Assembly (NCBI GenBank): GCA_963678255.2
Contig: CAXXTW010000002.1
Location: 1,736,001-1,800,000 of the forward strand
DNA: 64,000 bases
DNA from: G963678255 sp963678255
GTDB lineage: Bacteria > Cloacimonadota > Cloacimonadia > Cloacimonadales > WRIO01
Direction of reading: 5' to 3'
A program made the position numbers and the translations under genes. The notes beneath the pieces are model-generated. The model made no database searches, was not told the DNA's origin, and saw nothing but the letters and a program-made list of their open reading frames with translations. Below, piece after piece: positions 15,882 through 24,266 of the stretch (within the stretch, counting starts at the first letter, position 1; each line of letters begins with the position of its first letter).

Positions 15882-16430
15882 ATGCGCGTAATCATGGATT
15901 GGGAAAAGACAAAATATCCCAAAGGTGGGAAAAAAGACGGAATTGTCTATTGCTATCATTTCTATGGAAACACCTGTGTCGGCAGAAATTATATCTCAGT
16001 TCCCTTTATGGAACAAAATGCCAAGATCATTTCTATGGAAAAGATAACCCTCGAAATCTGGAAGATACTGCCTCAACGCTTTAAAAATGACCTAAAAGCC
16101 TATGCGATGAAATTCAAAACTCAAGAACCTAAAATAAGAAGGAAATTTCTCAATAGTTATGGAATATTTCTCAAAATTATGCATAAAATAGAAAAACAAT
16201 ATCACTTCTCTCAAATGGATAATGCTGGATATGATCTTTACATGAAACTTTTTGGTCTTTTTTCTGTCTATGATTATATCAAAAAAGGTTATCTTATCCC
16301 AGTGAAAAACGATTATAAACTAAGAGCAAGACTCATTCTCTCTGAATTTACTTTGTTCGTAAATCCTCCTCAAATTATCTCTGTTTTAACTCAGAATTTG
16401 GAAAAAATAAACTATCTGGATGATGCTTGA
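15882..16430 (+). CDS. Hypothetical protein of the variable island
   Basis: I do not recognise this protein. The open frame begins at 15801, but the ATG at 15882 has the best ribosome site (AGAGG, 5 nt upstream), giving 182 aa; 15894 is an alternative. The product is basic and mostly helical after a short strand region with KYPKGGKKDGIVYCYHF and RNYISVP. The later W-K-x-L-P...K segment and RRKFLNSYGIFLK loosely recall small proteins with a G-x-R-x-Y N-terminus and a C-terminal SGYNLF-like motif, sometimes found in mobile DNA. That resemblance is from memory. It stands alone, facing the IS element. Confidence 0.5.
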   Translation: MRVIMDWEKTKYPKGGKKDGIVYCYHFYGNTCVGRNYISVPFMEQNAKIISMEKITLEIWKILPQRFKNDLKAYAMKFKTQEPKIRRKFLNSYGIFLKIMHKIEKQYHFSQMDNAGYDLYMKLFGLFSVYDYIKKGYLIPVKNDYKLRARLILSEFTLFVNPPQIISVLTQNLEKINYLDDA

Positions 16431-16690
16431 AAATGCTTTTTGATGATGAACTTAAAAATTCCTTTTCTATAAACTCCTGATTTTCATCCTTTAACAATAA
16501 CAAAGCTTATCAGGTTTAAACATCTTTTTTCTGTCGTTTTTTAGCTTTTTTTACAAAATTCAATATAATATTTATTTAATAATATCAATCTAATTACTAT
16601 TTTTCATGGAATCTTCATAATTTTTCCCTTTAACCCATCTTTACCATAATTTATCGTAAGTCATTGTAAAATATACATAATTAAAAGTGC
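16431..16690. other. Non-coding gap left of the insertion sequence
   Basis: This 260-bp AT-rich stretch separates the island protein from the insertion sequence. I see no gene, palindrome of note or terminator with a clear T-run in it. Confidence 0.5.
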
Positions 16691-16700
16691 GGGGCACTAC
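16691..16700 (+). repeat. 10-bp direct repeat, left copy
   Basis: GGGGCACTAC recurs at 18572-18581 in the same orientation. It could be a target-site duplication or part of the element ends. Confidence 0.5.
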
Positions 16701-18516
16701 GGCAACTTAATTATCTTTCTATTTATTGGGTTGATTTTGATGTTTAAAGCCTTATATATTCTTTTTTGTATCTCATTTGCTTCTGAAGGCTGAACAATAG
16801 TTATTATTTTTGAATCTTCTGTTTTCATCTCTGTTGTAATAAGGTTATGTGTTGATAACAGTTCTCTGGTTTTATTCCATGAAAAATTTATGTCATGAGC
16901 CTTTAATTTGGTTCTGATAACATTCAAAATATGATAGGCTAATACTGCTATAAATAAATGACTCTCCGCCCTTACCTGTATTTTGTGATAAACAGGTCTA
17001 AATGCTAACTCACTTTTAAGGCATCTGAATGAATATTCTATGTTTGTTAGTGTTGAGTAGATATTCCATAATTCCTGTTCATTAAAATTATTCAGATTGG
17101 TTCTTAGAAAATAGGAACCGTTATAAGAAAAGTCCTTTTGATCAGAATATGTGTTTTCCCATGATATACTTTGAACAAGATTATCTTCTTGTTCAATATC
17201 CACTACAATAAATCTCGAGATAGATTTGTGTTTTTCTTTTAATCTGCCCAATTTTTCTAATATTTTATCATACGATTTAACCGTTTTTTTCTTTGCCAGG
17301 GATTCTTTCAATAATTCTAAATCACGAATATATTTTTTTGTAAAACTTTCAAGCATTGATTGCTCTTTTACTTTTTTCATTGGACTCACACAGTATAAAT
17401 ATGTCTCATCCTCTTTTTTTAGAATGGTTGCCTTAATCTCTTTGTCTTGGGTTGAAAAAATATCTGAAGCTTCTAACTGGTTAATTTCTTCACAACTGAA
17501 AGGTTTATTTTTCGCAACACAGATGTAATGATAGCCTTGATCAGACAAGTATTTTAAATTAGATTCTGAAGATATTCCTGCATCAATTACGACTATTTTA
17601 TCTTTAAACAAACGGTCTTTTTCATTACTTGCTTCTTCCAGTTGCTTAATCATATCAACTAAAGAAGATGGCTCACTTTGGTTTCCTTCCATTACTTTGC
17701 ATGTTTTTGGAAAACCATTCTCATCTATGATAAAGCCTAATGTCAATAATCGACAATCTTTTCTTTTCTCTTTTGATAAACCAAATTTTGCGCCTGGTAT
17801 TGATGAACAATTACCTTCAAAATACGTATTGGTTAAATCAAATAAAACTAATCTCTCTTTTAAATTTAATAGACTACGCTCTTTTTCAATCAAATGACTT
17901 TCTAGGGTTTCTTTTAATGAATAGAGTTTATCTGTTATTCGGTAAAGTGAGTTATTTGATAATTTTGAAAATGAAGTATTTAATAAGGAGTCCAGTCCTG
18001 ATTTGTTAATTGCCCATTCTCTTGTTGACTTCTCACTTTCAGGATAAACAAGTCTTCCGATTATTGATAAAGCTGCAACTTCTCTTTGGTGCTCTGAAAA
18101 TCCATTTTCTTTAAGTACCTTATCTATTTCTAACTCCTTATATACAGACAGAGCCACGTGTTCTGCTCCAATTGAACGGACTTCTGTATGTTTTAGACTG
18201 TTTAAATCCACATTTTGAATATCTTTCTCAACTATTTCTACCTTATCATATTGATTTTCTACTTTTAAAATTGTTTTTCTTTTGATAAGTTTAACGATAT
18301 TCTCGGCTTTATCTATAATATCTGTATTGTTATTGATGAAAGTTTGACCTGAAAGTAGCATTTCAACAATATTAGCTAATTCTTTCCATTGTTCTTTAGG
18401 TAAATTTAACTCATTAAAAGTTAAAACAGTCCTCTGTCTTGGACCATTTGGTCCTCTGTATGACTCTACGAGTCTAAAAATAATCTTATCACCTTTTTTA
18501 AATCTCTTATATACAT
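16697..18516 (-). CDS. IS1634-family transposase, N-terminus in a second frame
   Basis: The main frame (18361 to 16697, 554 aa from its first ATG) is a DDE transposase: FDLTNTYFEGN and VVIDAGISSESN supply the two Asp, and IEYSFRCLKSEL supplies the Glu. Upstream of that ATG the same frame still encodes family-like sequence (KIIFRLVESYRG, then PRQRTVLTFNEL) but has no ATG, GTG or TTG before a stop. The natural start is MYIRDLKK at 18516-18493 in the neighbouring frame. Its codons TTA AAA AAG contain A AAA AAG, a classic -1 slippery heptamer. A -1 slip there gives a continuous 606-aa protein. The alternatives are a one-base loss in the A-run or a sequencing error. A promoter precedes it. Confidence 0.85.
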
Positions 18517-18527
18517 AATGTAATCAA

Positions 18528-18554
18528 ATTATATTTTTGCTGATTATTTGTCAA
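18528..18554 (-). promoter_or_regulatory. Promoter of the transposase
   Basis: On the minus strand TTGACA (18554-18549) and a perfect TATAAT (18533-18528) are separated by 15 bp, about 12 bp before the ATG at 18516. Both hexamers are consensus; the spacing is 2 bp short. Its position just before 18516 supports that ATG as the true transposase start. Confidence 0.6.
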
Positions 18555-18571
18555 GCATTATATTTGTATTT

Positions 18572-18581
18572 GGGGCACTAC
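18572..18581 (+). repeat. 10-bp direct repeat, right copy
   Basis: This is the second copy of GGGGCACTAC, on the upstream side of the transposase gene. On the minus strand it reads GTAGTGCCCC. Confidence 0.5.
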
Positions 18582-18583
18582 AT

Positions 18584-19020
18584 TTGACTTTTTCTATTAT
18601 ATTCCTTTCTTTATTTTGAACATAAAGTCGTCTAAGGCAGAGATCGTTGCTTAGTGAGGCGTTTTACGCATTAGTTAACTGCTATCAATTAACTTGTTTT
18701 GAAGGATTAATGAAAAAAAAGTTTAAAATCTTTGTTTGAGTGGTAAAGATGGGTTAATAAGCCCTTTTAAAGACAATTATACATAAAACTAATAATATCA
18801 ATGGACTATCCTGGTTTCAAGAAGATATTCAATCAAAACCTAAAATACTAGTTGAGCCTAATAGACTAAACATTAAGTGCTTGTTTTTAATAAAGATAAA
18901 AAATATAAAAAAGTATTGACACAAAATCTCTATTTGCGAACATGGGTAATTGCAGGCAGAAATAGTCTATTTATCTGCCGAAGAATTAAGCCGAATAGGC
19001 TTTTGATCTATGGAGGAAAT
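18584..19020 (+). promoter_or_regulatory. Upstream and leader region of tuf
   Basis: The first 280 bp hold no recognisable gene. From about 18890 an A-rich tract (UP-element-like) leads into TTGACA at 18916-18921, but no good -10 hexamer follows at the usual distance. Two hairpins lie in the presumed leader: GGCAGA (18955-18960) with TCTGCC (18974-18979), and AAGCC (18988-18992) with GGCTT (18998-19002). The tuf ribosome site GGAGG is at 19012-19016. The hairpins may serve autoregulation or RNA stability; this is inference. Confidence 0.45.
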
Positions 19021-20205
19021 ATGGCAAAGGAAAAGTTTGTAAGAAACAAACCGCATGTTAATGTTGGTACTATCGGTCATGTTGATCATGGTAAAACCAC
19101 TTTAACCGCTGCAATTACTCTTTATTTATCCAAAAAAGGTGGCGCATCTTTCCGTTCTTTCGATAGCATTGATAATGCTCCTGAAGAAAAAGAAAGAGGT
19201 ATTACCATTGCTACGGCACATGTTGAATACCAAACAGACAAGCGTCATTATGCACATGTTGACTGTCCCGGTCATGCTGACTATGTCAAAAACATGATTA
19301 CCGGTGCTGCTCAAATGGACGGAGCAATCCTCGTTGTGAGCGCTGCTGATGGTCCTATGCCACAGACTCGTGAACACATTCTCTTGGCTCGCCAAGTTGG
19401 TGTTCCTGCTATGGTTGTCTTTTTAAACAAATGTGACCTTGTCGATGATGAAGAATTATTAGACTTGGTTGAACTTGAAGTTCGTGAATTGTTAAGTAAA
19501 TATGGTTTCCCTGGAGACGATATCCCTGTAATCAAAGGTTCTGCTTTAAAAAGCTTGAATGGAGATCCTGAAGGTGAACGTCAAATCCAAGAATTAATGG
19601 ATGCAGTTGATAGTTATATTCCCCTACCGGAACGTGACAAAGACAAACCATTCTTAATGCCAGTGGAAGATGTGTTCTCAATTCCTGGTCGTGGAACCGT
19701 TGCAACCGGCCGTGTTGAAAGAGGCGTATTAAAACTTAACGATAAAGTCGAAAGAATTGGTATTAAAGATACCGTTGAAACTGTTTGTACTGGTATCGAA
19801 ATGTTCCGTAAAACTATGGACATGGCTGAAGCTGGTGACAACATTGGTGTTCTTCTTCGTGGTATCGGTAAAAACGATATCGAAAGAGGTATGGTTTTAG
19901 CTAAACCAAAATCTGTTAATCCGCACACCAAATTCAAAGGTGAAACCTACATTCTGACTCAAGCAGAAGGCGGACGTCATAAACCATTCTTTAACGGTTA
20001 CCGTCCTCAGTTCTATTTCCGTACAACCGACGTTACCGGTACATTGAACCTCCCTGAAGGAGTTGAAATGGTTATGCCTGGTGATAACGTTTCCATTGTT
20101 GGTCAATTGATCACTCCAATTGCAATGGAACAAGGACTTCGTTTTGCAATCCGTGAAGGTGGTCGTACCATCGGTGCTGGTGTTGTTGGCGAAATCATAG
20201 AATAA
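19021..20205 (+). CDS. tuf: Elongation factor Tu
   Basis: The ATG at 19021 gives the normal 394-aa EF-Tu; upstream in-frame codons are leader. The GTPase carries aminoacyl-tRNA to the ribosomal A site. Visible are the P-loop GHVDHGKTTL (18-27 region), switch segment RGITIATAHVEY, DCPGHADYVKNM (G3), FLNKCD (G4) and SALK (G5), then domains 2 and 3 with RGIGKNDIERGMVL and HTKFKGETYIL. It is directly followed, after 12 bp, by rpsJ and is the first gene of the ribosomal cluster. fusA and rpsL/rpsG, often upstream, are not here; an insertion sequence is. Confidence 0.98.
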   Translation: MAKEKFVRNKPHVNVGTIGHVDHGKTTLTAAITLYLSKKGGASFRSFDSIDNAPEEKERGITIATAHVEYQTDKRHYAHVDCPGHADYVKNMITGAAQMDGAILVVSAADGPMPQTREHILLARQVGVPAMVVFLNKCDLVDDEELLDLVELEVRELLSKYGFPGDDIPVIKGSALKSLNGDPEGERQIQELMDAVDSYIPLPERDKDKPFLMPVEDVFSIPGRGTVATGRVERGVLKLNDKVERIGIKDTVETVCTGIEMFRKTMDMAEAGDNIGVLLRGIGKNDIERGMVLAKPKSVNPHTKFKGETYILTQAEGGRHKPFFNGYRPQFYFRTTDVTGTLNLPEGVEMVMPGDNVSIVGQLITPIAMEQGLRFAIREGGRTIGAGVVGEIIE

Positions 20206-20217
20206 ACGGAGGAAATT

Positions 20218-20538
20218 GTGAGTAAATCAGAAAAATCAAATCGTATCAGAATCCGTTTAAAAGCATATGACTATCGTTTATTAGATAAATCTGTTGCTGA
20301 AATTATTAAAAATACCCGTGATACAGGCGCAAAAGTTGTTGGTCCGATCCCTCTACCGACTGAGAGATCTCTCTATACTATTTTAAGATCTCCTCACGTT
20401 AACAGAAAAGCACGTGATCAGTATGAGATGCTGGTTCATAAGAGAATGATTGATATTATCAATCCAACTCCACAAACCACAACCGCTCTTAAAAAATTAA
20501 ATCTTCCTGCCGGCGTGCATGTTGAAATTAGAGTGTAG
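20218..20538 (+). CDS. rpsJ: Ribosomal protein S10
   Basis: The 106-aa protein starts at GTG with GGAGG 6 nt upstream. It shows IRIRLKAYDYRLLD, then VGPIPLPTE at the ribosome-binding loop and ends NLPAGVHVEIRV, all typical of S10. It is a head protein of the 30S subunit and doubles as the NusE antitermination factor that contacts NusB and NusG. It opens the S10 cluster 12 bp after tuf, so co-transcription with tuf is likely. Length and motifs are standard. Confidence 0.98.
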   Translation: MSKSEKSNRIRIRLKAYDYRLLDKSVAEIIKNTRDTGAKVVGPIPLPTERSLYTILRSPHVNRKARDQYEMLVHKRMIDIINPTPQTTTALKKLNLPAGVHVEIRV

Positions 20539-20546
20539 GAGGAAAA

Positions 20547-21164
20547 ATGTTAGGTATAATCGGTAAAAAATTAGGTATGACTCAGATTTTTGACAATCAA
20601 GGTAAAGTGATCCCAGTAACCGTTATTCTAGTGGGACCTTGCACTGTTGTTCAAAAGAAAACCATGGAAAAAGATGGTTACAAAGCGATTCAGCTTGGTT
20701 TTGAAGAAATCGCTGAAAGAAAGGTGAAAAAACCTGTTCTCGGCCATTTTAAAAAACATAATGTCCCTAACTTCAGATATCTTCGTGAATTCAGAATTGA
20801 TGAAATTGAAGATTTTAATGAAGGTCAGGTTCTTAAAGCTGATCTTTTCTCTCAAAATGAAATTATTAAAGTGATCGGTACCTCTAAAGGTAGTGGTTTT
20901 GCTGGCGTTATGAAAAGACATAACTTCCAGGGTTTCCAACAATCTCATGGTGTACACGAATCTTTCCGCGGTCCTGGTTCTATTGGTCAATGTGCTCAGC
21001 CTGCACGTGTCTTTAAAGGCATGAAAATGGCCGGTCACAAAGGCGTGGACAGAATCACCGTAAAGAACCTCAAAATAGTTCGTATTGATTTGGAAAAGAA
21101 TATTGTCATGATCAAAGGTGCAATTCCTGGTCATCGTAACAGCATCGTTTATCTGAGTAAATAA
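20547..21164 (+). CDS. rplC: Ribosomal protein L3
   Basis: The 205-aa protein begins MLGIIGKKLGMTQIF. It carries the extended internal loop VIGTSKGSGFAGVMKRHNF and SHGVHESFRGPGSIGQ, which reaches the peptidyl transferase centre; the QS(H) context contains the site methylated by PrmB in many bacteria (Gln in GFQQSHG). It nucleates 50S assembly at the 23S 3' end. It starts 8 bp after rpsJ with AGGAGG upstream. Nothing unusual is seen. Confidence 0.98.
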   Translation: MLGIIGKKLGMTQIFDNQGKVIPVTVILVGPCTVVQKKTMEKDGYKAIQLGFEEIAERKVKKPVLGHFKKHNVPNFRYLREFRIDEIEDFNEGQVLKADLFSQNEIIKVIGTSKGSGFAGVMKRHNFQGFQQSHGVHESFRGPGSIGQCAQPARVFKGMKMAGHKGVDRITVKNLKIVRIDLEKNIVMIKGAIPGHRNSIVYLSK

Positions 21165-21178
21165 TTAGAGGTGAATCA

Positions 21179-21814
21179 ATGATAGAAGCTATAAAATTCT
21201 CAGCCACCGGCGAAAAGATCGGAACAGTTCAACTTCCTGAATCTATTTTCTCCGCCAGCTGTAAAAACCCAAAAGCACTTATTTATGAAGTGATCAAAAT
21301 GTACTTAGCCAATCAAAGACAAGGTACTGTCTGGAAAAAAGGCAGATCCGATGTTCAAGGTAGCACTAGAAAGCTCTTCCGTCAAAAAGGCACTGGCAAC
21401 GCTCGCGTTGGTAACCTTCGTACACCTACCCGTAGAGGTGGTGGTACCGCTTTCCCTGCTTTACCAAGAGATTGGTACTCAAAAATCCCTGCTAAAAAGA
21501 AAAGATTAGCTCTTAAATTAGCTCTTTCTTATAAAGCAGAAACTCAATCTGTCTATATCATCGACTCTCTCAGTTTTAATACACCAAATACTAAAACTGC
21601 TATCGAGTTGATTAATAAAATAGCTCCTGAAAAAGGAAAAAAATTGTTGATCATCAATGGAAGCGATCAAAACATCATCCGTTCTTTCAACAATATCCCT
21701 GATGTAAAAATGGATCGCGCTGATGGTTTATTTGCTTATGAAATTCTTAACTGCAAATACCTCATCATGACTGCTGAAGCATTAAAAAAAGCTGAGGAGG
21801 TATTCTCAAAATGA
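21179..21814 (+). CDS. rplD: Ribosomal protein L4
   Basis: The 211-aa protein carries the long loop RKLFRQKGTGNARVG followed by TPTRRGGGTAF that lines the exit tunnel near the macrolide site. The globular part ends with the LIMTAEALKKAEE helix. In E. coli L4 represses its own S10 operon; I cannot tell if that holds here. Its end overlaps rplW by 4 bp (ATGA), so the two are translationally coupled. Confidence 0.97.
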   Translation: MIEAIKFSATGEKIGTVQLPESIFSASCKNPKALIYEVIKMYLANQRQGTVWKKGRSDVQGSTRKLFRQKGTGNARVGNLRTPTRRGGGTAFPALPRDWYSKIPAKKKRLALKLALSYKAETQSVYIIDSLSFNTPNTKTAIELINKIAPEKGKKLLIINGSDQNIIRSFNNIPDVKMDRADGLFAYEILNCKYLIMTAEALKKAEEVFSK

Positions 21815-22098
21815 AAAATCCAAGAGAAATAATCATTACTCCCATGTTTACTGAGAAATCACAAATTACTCAGCTTAATCTAAATGCTTACACCTTTAAA
21901 GTTAGTATTAATGCCAACAAAATTGAAATTAAAAGAGCGATTGAAAAAATCTTTTCCGTTGACGTGATCAATGTCAATACCATCCGTATGGAAGGTAAGC
22001 CTAAACGTCTTGGCCGTTATGAAGGCAAACGTCCTGATTGGAAAAAAGCCATCGTTACTCTTAAAACTGGTCAAACTATTGCTGATTTTGAGATTTAA
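21811..22098 (+). CDS. rplW: Ribosomal protein L23
   Basis: This 95-aa L23 begins with IITPMFTEKSQ and has the loop RMEGKPKRLGRYEGKRPDWKK between its strands, then VTLKTGQTIADFEI. It sits at the tunnel exit and docks signal recognition particle and trigger factor. The start overlaps the rplD stop by 4 bp. Standard size. Confidence 0.97.
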   Translation: MKNPREIIITPMFTEKSQITQLNLNAYTFKVSINANKIEIKRAIEKIFSVDVINVNTIRMEGKPKRLGRYEGKRPDWKKAIVTLKTGQTIADFEI

Positions 22099-22112
22099 TG
22101 TAGGAGTAGAAA

Positions 22113-22946
22113 ATGGGAATTAAGAAATATAAACCAACAACCCCCACGATGAGATATCGTACTGGTTATACCTTTGAAGAAATAACCAAAGATACACCTG
22201 AAAAATCTTTGATAGAACCTATCAAAAAAACAGCTGGAAGAAACAATCAGGGTAAAATCACCAGTCGTAGAAGAGGTGGCGGACACAAAAGAGCCTATCG
22301 TTTGATAGACTTTAAAAGAAATAAATTTGGTATACCTGCTGTGGTTGCTTCTATTGAATACGATCCTAATCGTACAGCTCGTATCGCTTTATTAAATTAT
22401 GTCGACGGTGAAAAAAGATATATTATTGCACCTGTCGGTCTTAAAGTCGGAGATAAAATCCTTTCAGGACCTGAATCTCCAATTTTACCTGGAAATGCTT
22501 TGCCTTTAATTAATATCCCACTTGGTACGACCATCCATAATATTGAATTCATCCAGGGAAGAGGTGGCCAATTATGCCGCTCCGCTGGTTGTTTTGCTCA
22601 AGTTCTCGCTAAAGAGGGTAACTATGTTCATGTAAAAATGCCTTCTGGTGATGTACACTTACTTAGAAAAGAATGTCTCGCTACCATCGGTCAAGTCAGT
22701 AATATTGAACACAACATTATCTGGATCGGTAAAGCCGGTCGTAATCGTTGGTTAGGAAAGCGTCCTAAAGTTCGTGGCGTTGTGATGAACCCTGTCGATC
22801 ATCCTATGGGTGGTGGTGAAGGTAAAACGTCTGGCGGTGGACACCCTGTTTCTCCATGGGGCAAACCTGCTAAAGGCGGAAAAACTCGCAAGCGTCGTAA
22901 ATATTCTGATAAATATATTATTAAAGCACGTAAAGTGAAAAAATAG
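22113..22946 (+). CDS. rplB: Ribosomal protein L2
   Basis: The 277-aa protein has the OB and SH3 parts with RRRGGGHKRAYRLIDFKR and the C-terminal tail NPVDHPMGGGEGK. The histidine in that tail is the conserved one near the peptidyl transferase centre (His229 in E. coli). L2 is needed for subunit joining. It follows rplW after 14 bp with TAGGAG upstream. The end is a lysine/arginine-rich tail, as usual. Confidence 0.98.
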   Translation: MGIKKYKPTTPTMRYRTGYTFEEITKDTPEKSLIEPIKKTAGRNNQGKITSRRRGGGHKRAYRLIDFKRNKFGIPAVVASIEYDPNRTARIALLNYVDGEKRYIIAPVGLKVGDKILSGPESPILPGNALPLINIPLGTTIHNIEFIQGRGGQLCRSAGCFAQVLAKEGNYVHVKMPSGDVHLLRKECLATIGQVSNIEHNIIWIGKAGRNRWLGKRPKVRGVVMNPVDHPMGGGEGKTSGGGHPVSPWGKPAKGGKTRKRRKYSDKYIIKARKVKK

Positions 22947-22954
22947 GAGATAAT

Positions 22955-23233
22955 ATGGCTCGTTCAATAAAAAAAGGACCTTTTGTTGATGACCACTTGA
23001 TGAGAAAAGTTGTGCTTTTAAATCAAGAAACTAAAAAATCAGTCATCAAAACCTGGTCAAGAAGATCTACCGTTGTCCCCGAATTCATCGGACATACCTT
23101 TGCCGTTCACAATGGTAAAAAATTCGTCCCTGTTTATGTTACCGAAAATATGGTCGGTCATAAATTAGGTGAATTTTCTCCTACTAGAACCTATCGTGGA
23201 CACAAAGAGAAAAAGAAAAAAGTCGGTAAATAA
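22955..23233 (+). CDS. rpsS: Ribosomal protein S19
   Basis: The 92-aa protein reads MARSIKKGPFVDDHL at the start, SRRSTVVPEFIGHTFAVHNG in the middle and LGEFSPTRTYRGHKEK with a lysine-rich end. S19 binds S13 in the head of the 30S subunit and touches tRNA. The spacing of 8 bp from rplB and a GGAG site indicate one transcript. Confidence 0.97.
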   Translation: MARSIKKGPFVDDHLMRKVVLLNQETKKSVIKTWSRRSTVVPEFIGHTFAVHNGKKFVPVYVTENMVGHKLGEFSPTRTYRGHKEKKKKVGK

Positions 23234-23247
23234 TTAAGGAGTCTGTG

Positions 23248-23598
23248 ATGGAAGCTAAATTGGAAGCGGTTGCTAAAATCAAAAACCTTCGCGGATCTGC
23301 GAGAAAAGCAAGATTAGTCCTTGATATGATTCGTGGAAAAAATGTGAATGAAGCGCAAAAAATCCTTCTCTTTTCCAAAAAGAGAATGGCTCTTAGTATT
23401 GCGAAATTACTTAACTCTGCTATTGCCAATGCAACCCAAAAAGAAGGTAAAGCAGAAATAGATAGAATGATCGTAGATAAAGCTTGGGCTGATGATGGAA
23501 CTATTATGAAAAGAACCTTACCCAGAGCCCAAGGCAGAGCAACAGTCATCAGAAGAAGAACTTGCCATGTTACTGTTGGCATCTCTGAAAAGGAATAG
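23248..23598 (+). CDS. rplV: Ribosomal protein L22
   Basis: I start the gene at the ATG of 23248 (116 aa): AAGGAG lies 7 nt before it, while the in-frame GTG 3 bp earlier is too close. The protein has LRGSARKARLVLDMIRGK and the beta-hairpin tip RTLPRAQGRATVIRRRTCH, which lines the exit tunnel. Standard L22. Confidence 0.97.
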   Translation: MEAKLEAVAKIKNLRGSARKARLVLDMIRGKNVNEAQKILLFSKKRMALSIAKLLNSAIANATQKEGKAEIDRMIVDKAWADDGTIMKRTLPRAQGRATVIRRRTCHVTVGISEKE

Positions 23599-23607
23599 GA
23601 GGATACT

Positions 23608-24264
23608 TTGGGACAAAAGATTAATCCTAACTTATATCGTCTTGGTATAAATAAGACTCATCAATCAATATGGTATAGTGAAGGCAAAGAATATGTTCAA
23701 AATCTTCATGAAGATTTAAAAATTAAAAAATATATTAAATCCCGATTAAAGGGTGCAATGATCTCTAAAGTGACTATTGCTAGAAAAACTAATTCTATTA
23801 ATATAGATATTCACACTGCTAGACCAGGTCAAGTTATCGGCCGTAAAGGAGAATCTATTGATACTTTACGCTCTGAAATCACCCATTTGATCAATAAAAA
23901 CCGCGATGGACAAATCACTGTTTTTATCAATATCAATGAAATTAAAAAAGTCTGGCTTGACGCCCGCTTAGTCGGTGAAGAAATCGCTCGTCAGTTACAA
24001 GAAAGAGTTTCTTTCCGTAGAGCTATGAAATTTGCTATCAGAAACGCCCTAAAAGATGGCGCTCAAGGTATCAAAGTTCAATGCTCTGGCCGCTTAGGTG
24101 GCGCTGAAATGGCTCGTACTGAACACTACCAACAAGGTCGTACTCCTCTTCAAACTCTACGCGCAGATATCGATTTTGCTATAGTCGAATCTTTAACTAC
24201 CTATGGAATCATCGGTATTAAAGTTTGGATCTACAAAGGTGATATCTTGAATAAGGAGAATTAA
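23608..24264 (+). CDS. rpsC: Ribosomal protein S3
   Basis: This 218-aa protein starts at TTG with AGGAGG upstream: the product begins MGQKINPNLYRLG. It contains a KH domain with the GxxG loop in VIGRKGESIDTLR and the C-terminal S3 domain with SGRLGGAEMARTEHYQQGRTPL. S3 lines the mRNA entry tunnel and takes part in ribosomal helicase activity. The use of TTG recurs in several genes of this cluster. Confidence 0.98.
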   Translation: MGQKINPNLYRLGINKTHQSIWYSEGKEYVQNLHEDLKIKKYIKSRLKGAMISKVTIARKTNSINIDIHTARPGQVIGRKGESIDTLRSEITHLINKNRDGQITVFININEIKKVWLDARLVGEEIARQLQERVSFRRAMKFAIRNALKDGAQGIKVQCSGRLGGAEMARTEHYQQGRTPLQTLRADIDFAIVESLTTYGIIGIKVWIYKGDILNKEN

Positions 24265-24266
24265 TC

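Larger units (their letters stand above)
16691..18583 (-). mobile_element. IS1634-type insertion sequence
   Basis: The element is defined by its transposase gene and a 10-bp direct repeat GGGGCACTAC at 16691-16700 and 18572-18581. The transposase stop codon lies within the left copy. I cannot find matching long terminal inverted repeats; AGTGC followed by a C- or G-run is the only partial inward match. The exact ends are therefore uncertain by some tens of bases. The element sits about 440 bp upstream of tuf and is transcribed away from it. Confidence 0.65.

Noticed and set aside
16691..18583. Classic terminal inverted repeats of the insertion sequence
   Set aside because: I compared both edges inward and found only AGTGC in common. 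The 10-bp match is in direct orientation, so I did not call inverted repeats.
18584..18890. A tRNA or other RNA gene upstream of tuf
   Set aside because: I looked for cloverleaf pairing and a TTC-like T arm and found none.
19126..19937. Several minus-strand frames opposite tuf
   Set aside because: They are shadows caused by the codon bias of a highly expressed gene.
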